Assembly: GCA_018713005.1 (NCBI GenBank)
Contig: DVFX01000015.1
Location: 1 to 64,000 of the forward strand
Direction of reading: 5' to 3'
Origin: Scatomorpha gallistercoris
Lineage (GTDB): Bacteria; Bacillota; Clostridia; Oscillospirales; Oscillospiraceae
Length of the DNA: 64,000 nucleotides
In this document: in pieces, positions 16,387 through 23,495 of the stretch
Position numbering within the stretch: the first letter of the stretch is position 1
Layout: each line of letters opens with the position of its first letter
Notes under the pieces: generated by a model
Seen by the model: the letters and a program-made list of their open reading frames with translations, nothing else
What the model was told of the DNA's origin: nothing
Databases searched by the model: none
Made by a program: the position numbers and the translations under genes

Positions 16387-16671
16387 TTATCCAAACAGGC
16401 GGCTCCAGAACCCCCCGGCCGCAGGCTGGTCGGAATAGCTCAGGTCGTTGACCATGCCCTCCACAGAGAGCTCCCCTGTGTCCAGGCTCAGCTTGCCGAC
16501 GTGCAGCCCGGAGCCGGTGACCGTGAGCTCGCCCAGCACGGTGCGCATGGAGATGCGCTCCTCGTCAAAGCTCAGCACTTCCTCAACGCCGGTTACCGTC
16601 AGGCGCGAGCGCTCATCCATAGTAATGCGCTGCGGCTTGGCCGGGGCCTTGGCCTTGTCCTCGTAACCCAT
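16387..16671 (-). CDS. yabP: sporulation protein YabP
   Basis: Small protein of 94 residues of the YabP/YqfC family, needed for cortex assembly with YabQ. The conserved core runs ITMDERSRLTVTGVEEVLSF followed by LTVTGSGLHVGKLSLDTGEL and VEGMVNDLSY. GGAGGGTGAGAC precedes the ATG. A sequence resembling a SigE promoter lies immediately upstream. It is the first gene of the yabP-yabQ-divIC-yabR cluster; divIC must also be expressed in growing cells, so a second promoter is expected but was not located. Confidence 0.92.
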   Translation of the reverse strand: MGYEDKAKAPAKPQRITMDERSRLTVTGVEEVLSFDEERISMRTVLGELTVTGSGLHVGKLSLDTGELSVEGMVNDLSYSDQPAAGGFWSRLFG

Positions 16672-16694
16672 GTCTCACCCTCCTTTATGAGACA

Positions 16695-16723
16695 ATCATA
16701 TGCCCGTCCGCAGGAAAAAATCA
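16695..16723 (-). promoter_or_regulatory. candidate SigE promoter of yabPQ
   Basis: On the minus strand TGATTTT (16717-16723), 14 bp and CATATGAT (16695-16702) resemble the SigE consensus (KMATATT, 13-15 bp, CATACAMT). It would start transcription about 17 bases before yabP. Confidence 0.5.
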
Positions 16724-16844
16724 GCGCCGCCGGACAGTTTTTTGCGCGCGGCCCGGCGGCGTGAAGTTTTGAGCATTATTTCCGGGTATACTTAATGAGC
16801 AGGAAAAAATCCGGCGCGGAGTTTGGGAGCTTTTGCCGAAGCCC

Positions 16845-16872
16845 TTGACGCCGCGCAAATATGTGTTATGTT
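16845..16872 (+). promoter_or_regulatory. promoter of the secreted orphan protein
   Basis: TTGACG (16845-16850), 16-bp spacer and TATGTT (16867-16872), just upstream of the gene starting at 16891. Confidence 0.55.
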
Positions 16873-16890
16873 AACTGTGAGGTGATTGAC

Positions 16891-17439
16891 ATGTGGAAGA
16901 AAACCGCTCTGGCGGCGCTGGCCGTGCTGGCGCTGGCAGCCGCGTATATCCGGCCGGTTTACTCCGTGACCGTCGGCTCCCGTCCGCTTCAGGGTTCCTG
17001 GGACAAGCAGAGCCTTGACGAAGCCTCCGCAATGGCCATGGCCGCAGCCGAGGAGGTGGCGCACTCGGGAAGCCGGGCGCCGGTGTACGAGACGAAGATG
17101 CATCTGTCGCTCTTACCGGCCAGCTCTGACGCGCCGGAGCTCGCCCGCGAGCTGCTCTCGGGTTACGAGGGCGTGCAGCGGGCCTACAGGGTGAGCGTGG
17201 ACGGCGTGGATATAGGCATAGCGGAGGACGCCACAGCCTTCGACGAGATTGTGCTGGCGTACATCGCACAGTACGCGCCCGTGGACTGCGTGAGCGCCGG
17301 GCTGGACAGCCAGGTGGAGCTCGAGGAGGTCTATATCCCGCAGGGCAGGGCCGATGACATCATGGATATATCGGCCAAGCTGCGCGGCGCGGCGCGCGTG
17401 AGCTATATCACGAGCGGGGGTGAGCGGGTGTACGCCTAA
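16891..17439 (+). CDS. secreted or membrane-anchored protein of unknown function
   Basis: Protein of 182 residues with an N-terminal signal or anchor (residues 4-20, Ala/Leu-rich). No catalytic motif is visible. The segment YRVSVDGVDIGIAEDATAFD resembles the domain found before LysM/G5/M23 modules in clostridial cell-wall endopeptidases; here nothing follows it. It may be a shortened relative of such an enzyme or a partner of one. The ATG at 16891 has GAGGTGA upstream. Its stop codon overlaps the stop of the convergent pseudouridine synthase gene by four bases. Confidence 0.7.
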   Translation: MWKKTALAALAVLALAAAYIRPVYSVTVGSRPLQGSWDKQSLDEASAMAMAAAEEVAHSGSRAPVYETKMHLSLLPASSDAPELARELLSGYEGVQRAYRVSVDGVDIGIAEDATAFDEIVLAYIAQYAPVDCVSAGLDSQVELEEVYIPQGRADDIMDISAKLRGAARVSYITSGGERVYA

Positions 17440-18329
17440 AATTCCGCCTCTCCGTCCGGCAGCAGGCAGCGCATGTCGTCAGGCAGCGGGGCCGTGACGC
17501 GGATATCCTCGCCGGTGAGCGGGTGGACGAGGCGCAGGGCGGCCGAGTGCAGGGCGGGCCGAGCTATATCGCGGCTGAGCCTGCCGTACAGCCGGTCGCC
17601 GAGCAGCGCGCAGCCTATCGAAGCCATATGTACCCTTATCTGATGCGTGCGCCCTGTCTCCGGCCTGAGCCGCACGAGGCAAAGCCCGTCCCAGGCGAGC
17701 TCCACCTTATAGTGCGTCAGGCTGGGAGCGCCGCCGGGGTCTGTGCAGAAGCGCTTTTCCTCTCCGGCGCGGGCGATGGGTGCGTCGATGATACCGCGCT
17801 CCTTCGGCGGCATGCCCACGCAGATGGCCAGATACTCGCGCCGGAAAAGCTCCGTGTGCAGCATCCTGCGCAGCCTGTCATGCATGTATCCGTTCTTGGC
17901 CGCGCACATCAGCCCGGTTGTGCCGCGGTCGAGACGGTTCACCGGGTGGAAGGGCGTGTTCGTGCCGAGATAGGCCGAGACCATGGAGCCAACCGTGGGC
18001 TCGCCCCGCTCGCTGCGGCCGTGTACGGCCATACCGGCAGGCTTGTTGATTATCAGGATGTCGTCGTCCTCCCAGACCACGTCCAGCCTGGGCCCGCCGG
18101 GTGAGAAGGCGCCGGGCTTGGCGTCGCCGACGTCCACGGCCAGCACATCGCCCGCGTGCAGGATATCTATGGTCCTGGCGGGCGCGCCGTTTATGCGCAC
18201 GGAGTCAGGCCGGTGTTTTAGCCTGGTCACCAGCCCTGCCGAGAGCCCGAGCTGCCCCTGGAGTACAGAGCGCACGCGCTTGCCCTCGCCCTCAGGTGGG
18301 ACGGCGTACTCTATCGTGCGTCCGCTCAC
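17436..18329 (-). CDS. RluA/RluD family pseudouridine synthase
   Basis: Isomerises specific uridines in rRNA or tRNA, 297 residues. An S4-like RNA-binding region is at the N-terminus (LSAGLVTRLKHRPDSVRING). The catalytic domain carries HPVNRLDRGTTGL with the catalytic Asp, and RLRPETGRTHQIRVHM later. The exact target base cannot be given. The GTG start overlaps the stop codon of the macro-domain gene (GTGA), so the two are probably translated together. Confidence 0.92.
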   Translation of the reverse strand: MSGRTIEYAVPPEGEGKRVRSVLQGQLGLSAGLVTRLKHRPDSVRINGAPARTIDILHAGDVLAVDVGDAKPGAFSPGGPRLDVVWEDDDILIINKPAGMAVHGRSERGEPTVGSMVSAYLGTNTPFHPVNRLDRGTTGLMCAAKNGYMHDRLRRMLHTELFRREYLAICVGMPPKERGIIDAPIARAGEEKRFCTDPGGAPSLTHYKVELAWDGLCLVRLRPETGRTHQIRVHMASIGCALLGDRLYGRLSRDIARPALHSAALRLVHPLTGEDIRVTAPLPDDMRCLLPDGEAEF

Positions 18330-18841
18330 AGCTCACCGAGGGCCTCTTCATAGGCGCGCTTTGTCCTGCTGTCGAAGCAGACCATGCGCACGCGCTCAAT
18401 TTCCGTATGCTCCCCGAGATAGTCAGCTATTGCAGAGAGCGCGACGCGCGCGGCCTTGTCCACGGGATAGCCGTAGACGCCGGTGCTTATAGATGGGAAG
18501 TCGACAGTTTTGCAGCCGTACCGGCTCGCCAGCTCCAGGCACGAGCGGTAGCAGCCTGCGAGCTTCTCAGCTTCTCCGTGCGTACCGCCGTTCCAGACGG
18601 GACCCGGTGTGTGCAGGACGTACCTGGCCTTCAGGTTGTAGCCCTTTGTTATTTTCGCCTTTCCGGTCTCACAGCCGTGCAGGGTGCGGCACTCGGCGAG
18701 CAGCTGCGGCCCAGCAGCGCGGTGGATTGCGCCGTCCACGCCCCCGCCGCCCAGCAGCGAGGTGTTGGCCGCGTTGGCTATGGCATCGGCGTCGGAGCGG
18801 GTGATGTCGCCCTGTATTATCTCAATGCGTGTCTTGTCCAT
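18326..18841 (-). CDS. macro domain protein, O-acetyl-ADP-ribose deacetylase type
   Basis: Single macro domain of 171 residues, close to the bacterial YmdB/MacroD group that removes acetyl from O-acetyl-ADP-ribose or ADP-ribose from acidic residues. Visible motifs are IIQGDITRSDADAIANAANT, the catalytic loop GGGGVDGAIHRAAG, and SISTGVYGYP. AAGGAGG precedes the ATG at 18841. It is placed between the terminator of the ribosomal protein operon and the pseudouridine synthase gene that it overlaps. Confidence 0.93.
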   Translation of the reverse strand: MDKTRIEIIQGDITRSDADAIANAANTSLLGGGGVDGAIHRAAGPQLLAECRTLHGCETGKAKITKGYNLKARYVLHTPGPVWNGGTHGEAEKLAGCYRSCLELASRYGCKTVDFPSISTGVYGYPVDKAARVALSAIADYLGEHTEIERVRMVCFDSRTKRAYEEALGEL

Positions 18842-18884
18842 GCTGAAGCCTCCTTTTAGGCCATGATACCACGCCCTGGGCAAA

Positions 18885-18916
18885 AAGGAAACCCCGGAAC
18901 TCTCGTTCCGGGGTTT
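18885..18916 (-). terminator. terminator after rplA
   Basis: AAACCCCGGAAC-GAGA-GTTCCGGGGTTT then CCTTTTT on the minus strand, 20 bases beyond the rplA stop codon. It separates rplA from the macro-domain gene. Confidence 0.9.
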
Positions 18917-18935
18917 TACCTGTATAGAGCCGTAC

Positions 18936-19628
18936 TTACTGGGCCTTGTTGGCGTTAATCTTCACGCCGGGGCCCATGGTGGAAGCGGTGACGCAGCTCC
19001 TGATGTACTGGCCCTTGGCGGCAGCGGGCTTGGCGCGCACGATGGCTCCGATGAGGGTGTTGTAGTTCTCAACAAGCTTCTCGGCGCCGAAGCTGACCTT
19101 GCCGATGGGGCAGTGGATGATGTTGGTCTTGTCGAGGCGGTACTCAACCTTACCGGCCTTGGCCTCGCTGACGGCCTGGGCGATGTTGGGGGTGACGGTA
19201 CCGGCCTTCGGGCTGGGCATCAGGCCCTTGGGGCCGAGCAGCTTACCGAGACGGCCGACGACGCCCATCATGTCGGGGCTGGCGATAACGGTGTCAAACT
19301 CGAACCAGTTCTCCTGCTGGATCTTCTGGACGAGCTCCTGGCCGCCGGCGTAATCGGCGCCGGCCGCCTTGGCCTCTTCCTCGCGCTCGGGCTTGCAGAA
19401 AACGAGCACACGGACGGTCTTGCCGGTGCCGTTGGGCAGGACGACGGCGCCGCGGACCTGCTGGTCGGCGTGGCGGGAGTCGACGCCGAGCTTGACGTGC
19501 AGCTCGACGGTCTCGTCGAACTTGGCGCGGCTGGCCTTGCAGACGAGCTCAAAGGCCTCCTGCGGGTCGTACTGAGTCTGCCTATCTATGAGCTTCTCGC
19601 TCTCTTTATAATTCTTACCTCTGAACAA
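18936..19628 (-). CDS. rplA: 50S ribosomal protein L1
   Basis: L1 stalk protein that also represses translation of its own operon in many bacteria; 230 residues, the standard length. Recognised by MGVVGRLGKLLGPKGLMPSP, GTVTPNIAQAV and the RLDKTNIIHCPIGKVSF segment. It follows rplK after an 83-base spacer. Unusually, it is the last gene before a strong terminator; rplJ and rplL do not follow. Confidence 0.98.
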   Translation of the reverse strand: MFRGKNYKESEKLIDRQTQYDPQEAFELVCKASRAKFDETVELHVKLGVDSRHADQQVRGAVVLPNGTGKTVRVLVFCKPEREEEAKAAGADYAGGQELVQKIQQENWFEFDTVIASPDMMGVVGRLGKLLGPKGLMPSPKAGTVTPNIAQAVSEAKAGKVEYRLDKTNIIHCPIGKVSFGAEKLVENYNTLIGAIVRAKPAAAKGQYIRSCVTASTMGPGVKINANKAQ

Positions 19629-19711
19629 TTTGATTTCCTCCTAAAAATGTGGTTCGTCGGAGTTGTTGAGCCTTAGCGGCCCACTTGTCCTCCCACGTTA
19701 GGGGTTTAAGC

Positions 19712-20137
19712 TCAGTCGCCCACCAGGACGCCCATGCTGCGGCAGGTGCCGGCAATCATGCTCATGGCGCTCTCAACGCTGGTGCAGTTGAGGTCGGGCA
19801 TCTTCTGCTCGGCTATCTTGCGAAGATCCTCCTTGCTGATGGTGGCAACCTTGTCGCGCTGGGGCACACCGGAGGCCTTGTCGATGCCGCAGGCCTTCTT
19901 TATGAGCAGGGCCGCGGGCGGGGTCTTGGTGATAAAGGTGAAGCTACGGTCGGAGTACACGGTGATGACGACAGGGATCATCATGCCCATGTCGCCCTTG
20001 GTGCGCTCGTTAAAATCCTTGGTGAACTGACCGATGTTCACGCCGTACTGACCCAGAGCGGGGCCGACGGGGGGCGCCGGAGTGGCCTTGCCGGCCGGCA
20101 CCTGGAAACGGATATATCCAACGACTTTCTGTGCCAA
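19712..20137 (-). CDS. rplK: 50S ribosomal protein L11
   Basis: L11 of the GTPase-associated centre, 141 residues. Identified by the N-terminal GKATPAPPVGPALGQYGVNI motif and the TKTPPAALLIKKACGID segment. It lies in the conserved order secE-nusG-rplK-rplA. The spacer to rplA (19629-19711) contains no gene. Confidence 0.98.
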   Translation of the reverse strand: MAQKVVGYIRFQVPAGKATPAPPVGPALGQYGVNIGQFTKDFNERTKGDMGMMIPVVITVYSDRSFTFITKTPPAALLIKKACGIDKASGVPQRDKVATISKEDLRKIAEQKMPDLNCTSVESAMSMIAGTCRSMGVLVGD

Positions 20138-20184
20138 GTCAAAGCACCTCTTTCATAATATTTAAGCGGGGGAGGGCGAAGCGG

Positions 20185-20709
20185 TCAATCCTTGACCGGC
20201 TCCACCTGGTCGAGCTCCAAATCGACCGGAGTTTCGCGGCCGAACATGGAGACGACAACGCGCACGCGGTCTTTCTCCGGCTCGAGCTCCTCGACCGTGC
20301 CGAGGAAGCCGTCCAGCGGGCCGTCGATGACCTTGACCGTGTCCCCGACCTCGAAGCCGACGACAATCTCGTGCCTTTCGACGCCGAGGTCGTAAATCTC
20401 CTGCTCGGTGAGGGGGATGGCCTTGTTGGACGCGCCGACAAAGCCGGTCGCGCCGCGCACGTTGCGGACAAGATGCCAGCTCTCGTCCGTCATAATCATC
20501 TTGATGAGGACGTATCCGGGGAACACCTTGCGCTCATAGGTCTTTTCACCATTGTCGGTGTGCTCGGTAACGGTCTCCATCGGAATGTTGACCTCCTGGA
20601 TGAGGTCGGTCATTTTGCGGTTCTCCGCCGCCTTCATTACAGCGGCGGCAACGGCGTTTTCATATCCCGAGTATGTGTGGACCACATACCATTTCGCCTC
20701 GTCAGCCAT
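20185..20709 (-). CDS. nusG: transcription termination/antitermination protein NusG
   Basis: Binds RNA polymerase and couples it to pausing, Rho and ribosomes; 174 residues. The NGN domain starts at KWYVVHTYSGYE, and the KOW domain near the C-terminus contains FEVGDTVKVIDGPLDGFLGT. It begins five bases after secE. Confidence 0.98.
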   Translation of the reverse strand: MADEAKWYVVHTYSGYENAVAAAVMKAAENRKMTDLIQEVNIPMETVTEHTDNGEKTYERKVFPGYVLIKMIMTDESWHLVRNVRGATGFVGASNKAIPLTEQEIYDLGVERHEIVVGFEVGDTVKVIDGPLDGFLGTVEELEPEKDRVRVVVSMFGRETPVDLELDQVEPVKD

Positions 20710-20714
20710 CGCGC

Positions 20715-20984
20715 TTACACCAGGTCGATGAGGGTCTGGACTCCGAGGGAGGCCAGAGTGTCAAAGAGCCAGAGAGCCACGGCGGCCACGGCCATCATAG
20801 CCAGCGCCACGCCGGTGTTGGTGGCCACCTGCTTGCCAGTAGGCCAAACGACCTTCTTGACTTCGCTCCTGAACTCGCGGAACCATTTGCCCACGCGCTT
20901 GAAGAAGGGAAGCTTCTCGTCGGTCTTCTTAACGGCGCTGGTAGAGGTCTTGGCGGGGGCGGAACTCTTGTTTGCTTCTGCCAT
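20715..20984 (-). CDS. secE: preprotein translocase subunit SecE
   Basis: Single-span subunit of the Sec channel, 89 residues. A polar Lys/Ala/Ser N-terminus is followed by the amphipathic helix FRSEVKKVVWPTGKQV, the family hallmark, and one transmembrane helix. It lies between rpmG and nusG as in most Firmicutes. Confidence 0.97.
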   Translation of the reverse strand: MAEANKSSAPAKTSTSAVKKTDEKLPFFKRVGKWFREFRSEVKKVVWPTGKQVATNTGVALAMMAVAAVALWLFDTLASLGVQTLIDLV

Positions 20985-21008
20985 TAGACTGAAAACTCCT
21001 TTCGCGCC

Positions 21009-21170
21009 TTACTTAGTCTCGTTGTGGACCGTGTACTTGCGGCAGCGGGGGCAGTACTTCTTCATCTCAAGACGGTCAGGCGTGTTCTTCTTGTTCTTGA
21101 CCGTGAAGTAGTTGCGCTCCTTGCATTCGCTGCACCTGAGTATAACTTTTACTCTTGCGCCAACAGCCAT
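21009..21170 (-). CDS. rpmG: 50S ribosomal protein L33
   Basis: L33 of 53 residues with both zinc cysteine pairs (CSEC and CPRC), so it is the zinc-binding form. The ATG at 21170 is set by AAGGAGGTG eight bases upstream. First gene of the rpmG-secE-nusG-rplK-rplA operon. Confidence 0.97.
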   Translation of the reverse strand: MAVGARVKVILRCSECKERNYFTVKNKKNTPDRLEMKKYCPRCRKYTVHNETK

Positions 21171-21299
21171 TTGTTCGGCACCTCCTTGTAGTATTGGCCG
21201 CGTTTCGGCGGCCTTGTTGCCTCCCTGATGGGACCGGGACAGCCTGTCCGGGCAAAAAATTGCGCACGAAAACAGCCCGTCCGGCCGACAGGTAAAATT

Positions 21300-21328
21300 A
21301 GTATAGCACCGGCGAGGCGATAGGTCAA
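21300..21328 (-). promoter_or_regulatory. promoter of the rpmG-secE-nusG-rplKA operon
   Basis: TTGACC (21323-21328), 17-bp spacer, TATACT (21300-21305) on the minus strand. The leader of about 120 bases to rpmG contains a GC-rich imperfect hairpin (around 21236-21256) but no gene. Confidence 0.75.
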
Positions 21329-21439
21329 TCATTATTTTTTGTCAGGACAGGTATTTTTTCGAGCCGGGCGGGACAAAAAGTTTGAGTTAGTTCATTTTGA
21401 CTTAACACGCAGTTCATAAGTGCCAGGTATATTGTAGAT

Positions 21440-21671
21440 GCTGACAGGGAAGTCAGTAAGAACGCGGTCACCGGGGGTGCCACGCGCGCCGTGCGCGAGG
21501 GGTCAGAGACCCGCGCTGCCAGAGGCGCTGCGCCCTGGAGACCTGCCTGATAAGCTTAAGCAACACGGCTACTGCCCGCCGGGAAGGCTTGCCCTTCCGA
21601 AGAGGCAGACCAAAGACAACGCCATACGGCGATTATATAAAAAGAGGACGGCTGAAACCGTCCTCTTTTCG
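21440..21671 (+). ncRNA. structured RNA of unknown identity with own terminator
   Basis: This 230-base stretch has no credible coding frame but many stems: CTGAC-AGGGAA-GTCAG (21441-21456), GGGTC-AGA-GACCC, GGAAGG-N5-CCTTCC enclosed by CTGCC/GGCAG, and CGCC-ATAC-GGCG (21620-21631). GCCGTG (around 21490) can pair with CACGGC (around 21566). It ends in a strong terminator. TATATT at 21428-21433 may be its -10 box. folC has its own promoter after the terminator, so this looks like a free-standing RNA. Length and an AAGCTTAAGCAACACGG segment make 6S RNA a possibility. GGAGACCTGCC resembles part of the cobalamin riboswitch, but the rest of that motif is missing. Confidence 0.5.
21638..21670 (+). 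terminator. terminator of the structured RNA
   Basis: AAAGAGGACGG-CTGAAA-CCGTCCTCTTTT, an 11-bp stem with T-run, ahead of the folC promoter. Confidence 0.9.
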
Positions 21672-21688
21672 CGTCCGGATAATTCTTC

Positions 21689-21717
21689 TTCCAAACTCGG
21701 CGCCGTGATGGTATAAT
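21689..21717 (+). promoter_or_regulatory. promoter of folC-ruvX
   Basis: Perfect TATAAT (21712-21717) with an extended TG motif just before it; the -35 (TTCCAA, 21689-21694, 17-bp spacing) is weak, as is usual for extended -10 promoters. Confidence 0.65.
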
Positions 21718-21740
21718 CACGGCGTAAACGGAGGTGCCGC

Positions 21741-23015
21741 ATGGATTATCAATCGGCTTTGAAATACATAGAGGGCGTGTCCTGGCTGGGCTCGCGTCCG
21801 GGCCTGGAGCGCATAGGCGAGCTGCTTGAACGCCTTGGGCGCCCACAGGACGCCCTGCGCTTCGTACATGTCGCCGGGACGAACGGCAAGGGCAGCGTCT
21901 GCGCCATGCTGCGCTCCGTCCTGAGCGCGGCGGGATACCGCGCCGGGCTGTACATATCTCCGCATCTCGCGCGCATGAACGAGCGCATGAGCATTGACGG
22001 CGCGGACATATCCGACGATGAATTCGCCGTGAGCACACAGGAGCTCGCCGCGGCCGCGCGCGGCATGGCCGAGCCCTGCACTCAGTTTGAGCTCACGACC
22101 GCGCTGGCCCTGTACTGGTTCGCCAAGAAGCGCTGCGACATAGTGGTCCTGGAAACCGGTCTCGGCGGCAGGCTCGACGCGACTAACGCCATCGGTGTGC
22201 CGGACTGCGCCGTCATCACTAATATCGGCCTCGACCACACCGCCGTCCTGGGCGGTACGCTCGAGCTCATTGCCGCCGAGAAGGCGGGCATATTCAAGGG
22301 TGGGCGCGCCGCCGCCTACGACCTGCCGGAGAACGTCAAGGCCGTTCTGCGGGGGAAGGCCCGGGCTGCCGGCACGGATTTGCGTTTCGCTGATTTCTCA
22401 CGGCTCGAGCGGCTTTCCGACGGGCTGGACGGGCAGCAATTCAGGTACCGTGGTGAGGAGTACGCCATACGGCTGCTGGGCGCGCACCAGCTCGCCAACG
22501 CGGCGGCTGCGCTTGAGGCGATAGGCCAGCTGCGCCGTGGCGGCTGGGAAATATCCGAAGAGGCGGTGCGGAGCGGCCTGGCCTCGGCCTCGTGGCCCGC
22601 ACGGTTTGAGCGTGTGCTCACCGGGCCGGACTTCGTCATCGACGGCGGGCATAACCCTCAGTGCCTGACGGCCACGGCCGAGGCGCTGCGTAGATATTAT
22701 CCGGATACGCGCCGCGTACTGCTCTTCGGCGCGCTTGCCGACAAGGACTGGCAGGACATGGCGCGGCTGCTCATCCCCGTTGCGGACGAGTTCGTCTGCG
22801 CCACCCCGGAGAGTGAGCGCGCGCTGGACGCGGCCACGCTCGCGGAGTTCCTGCGCGGTGAGGGCTGCCGGGCCGAGGCGTATGACACAATCGAGGCCGC
22901 GGCCGACGCCGCATACAGGCGCGCCGCGCCGGACGGCATGGCCTGCTGCGTCGGCTCGCTGTATATGGCGGGCGCGGCGCGCTCTTATCTGTTGGGAAGG
23001 GGGAAGCAGGAGTGA
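21741..23015 (+). CDS. folC: bifunctional folylpolyglutamate/dihydrofolate synthase
   Basis: Adds glutamate to folates (and possibly to dihydropteroate), ATP-dependent, cytoplasmic; 424 residues. Mur-ligase fold with the P-loop VAGTNGKGSVCAML, the central domain motif LETGLGGRLDATNA, and the C-terminal ligase domain after VIDGGHNPQCLTA. GGAGGTG precedes the ATG at 21741. The stop codon overlaps the GTG start of ruvX, so the two genes are co-translated. Confidence 0.95.
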   Translation: MDYQSALKYIEGVSWLGSRPGLERIGELLERLGRPQDALRFVHVAGTNGKGSVCAMLRSVLSAAGYRAGLYISPHLARMNERMSIDGADISDDEFAVSTQELAAAARGMAEPCTQFELTTALALYWFAKKRCDIVVLETGLGGRLDATNAIGVPDCAVITNIGLDHTAVLGGTLELIAAEKAGIFKGGRAAAYDLPENVKAVLRGKARAAGTDLRFADFSRLERLSDGLDGQQFRYRGEEYAIRLLGAHQLANAAAALEAIGQLRRGGWEISEEAVRSGLASASWPARFERVLTGPDFVIDGGHNPQCLTATAEALRRYYPDTRRVLLFGALADKDWQDMARLLIPVADEFVCATPESERALDAATLAEFLRGEGCRAEAYDTIEAAADAAYRRAAPDGMACCVGSLYMAGAARSYLLGRGKQE

Positions 23016-23449
23016 GAATTATGGCTCTCGACTACGGCGACGCGCGCACGGGCGTTGCAATATCCGACGAGCGCGGCATACTCTGCGGCGAGACGCTGGT
23101 GATTGCCGAGTGGAATGAAGAGAGGCTTGTCAACCGCATCGCAGCTCTGGCGGCGGACAAGGGCTGTGCGCTGGTGCTGCTCGGCCTGCCGCTGAACATG
23201 GACGGCAGCGAGGGCGCGCGCGCGGCAAAGTGCCGGGCCCTGGCGGATTTGCTCACAGCCGCCGGCGCGCCGGAGGTGCTGCTGAGAGACGAGCGGCGCA
23301 CGAGCGTTGAGGCGCACAACATACTGCGCGCCAACGGCAAGCGCGAGAAAAAACACCGCCAGAGCGTTGACGCCGTTGCCGCCCAGCTGATACTTGAGAC
23401 CTATCTCGGCAGCGCGGACAACGCGCGCCGGCAGGGCAGAGGCGGATAA
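23012..23449 (+). CDS. ruvX: Holliday junction resolvase-like protein RuvX/YqgF
   Basis: RNase H-fold nuclease of 145 residues, involved in pre-16S rRNA 5' end processing and perhaps recombination. Active-site pattern ALDYGDARTGVAISD at the N-terminus, LLGLPLNMDGSEG in the middle and the catalytic Asp of SVDAVAAQLIL near the end. The GTG start overlaps the folC stop. Followed by a strong terminator. Confidence 0.93.
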   Translation: MRIMALDYGDARTGVAISDERGILCGETLVIAEWNEERLVNRIAALAADKGCALVLLGLPLNMDGSEGARAAKCRALADLLTAAGAPEVLLRDERRTSVEAHNILRANGKREKKHRQSVDAVAAQLILETYLGSADNARRQGRGG

Positions 23450-23451
23450 GC

Positions 23452-23490
23452 AATCCTCCCCGCGTTAAATTGGACGCGGGGAGGATTTTT
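23452..23490. terminator. terminator after ruvX; left copy of a hairpin pair
   Basis: AATCCTCCCCGCGT and ACGCGGGGAGGATT with an eight-base loop, T-run on the plus strand. The same 36-base hairpin, inverted and with three changes, lies at 26194-26229 on the other side of the dehydratase operon. Confidence 0.9.
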
Positions 23491-23495
23491 AGAGG

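Noticed and set aside
20985..21008. tRNA-Trp near rpmG-secE
   Set aside because: No tRNA fold fits in this spacer or in the region upstream of rpmG.
21441..21560. Canonical cobalamin riboswitch
   Set aside because: AGGGAAGTC and GGAGACCTGCC are suggestive, but the GCCACTG box and the conserved GTGAAAATC hairpin are missing, and folC has a separate promoter after the terminator.
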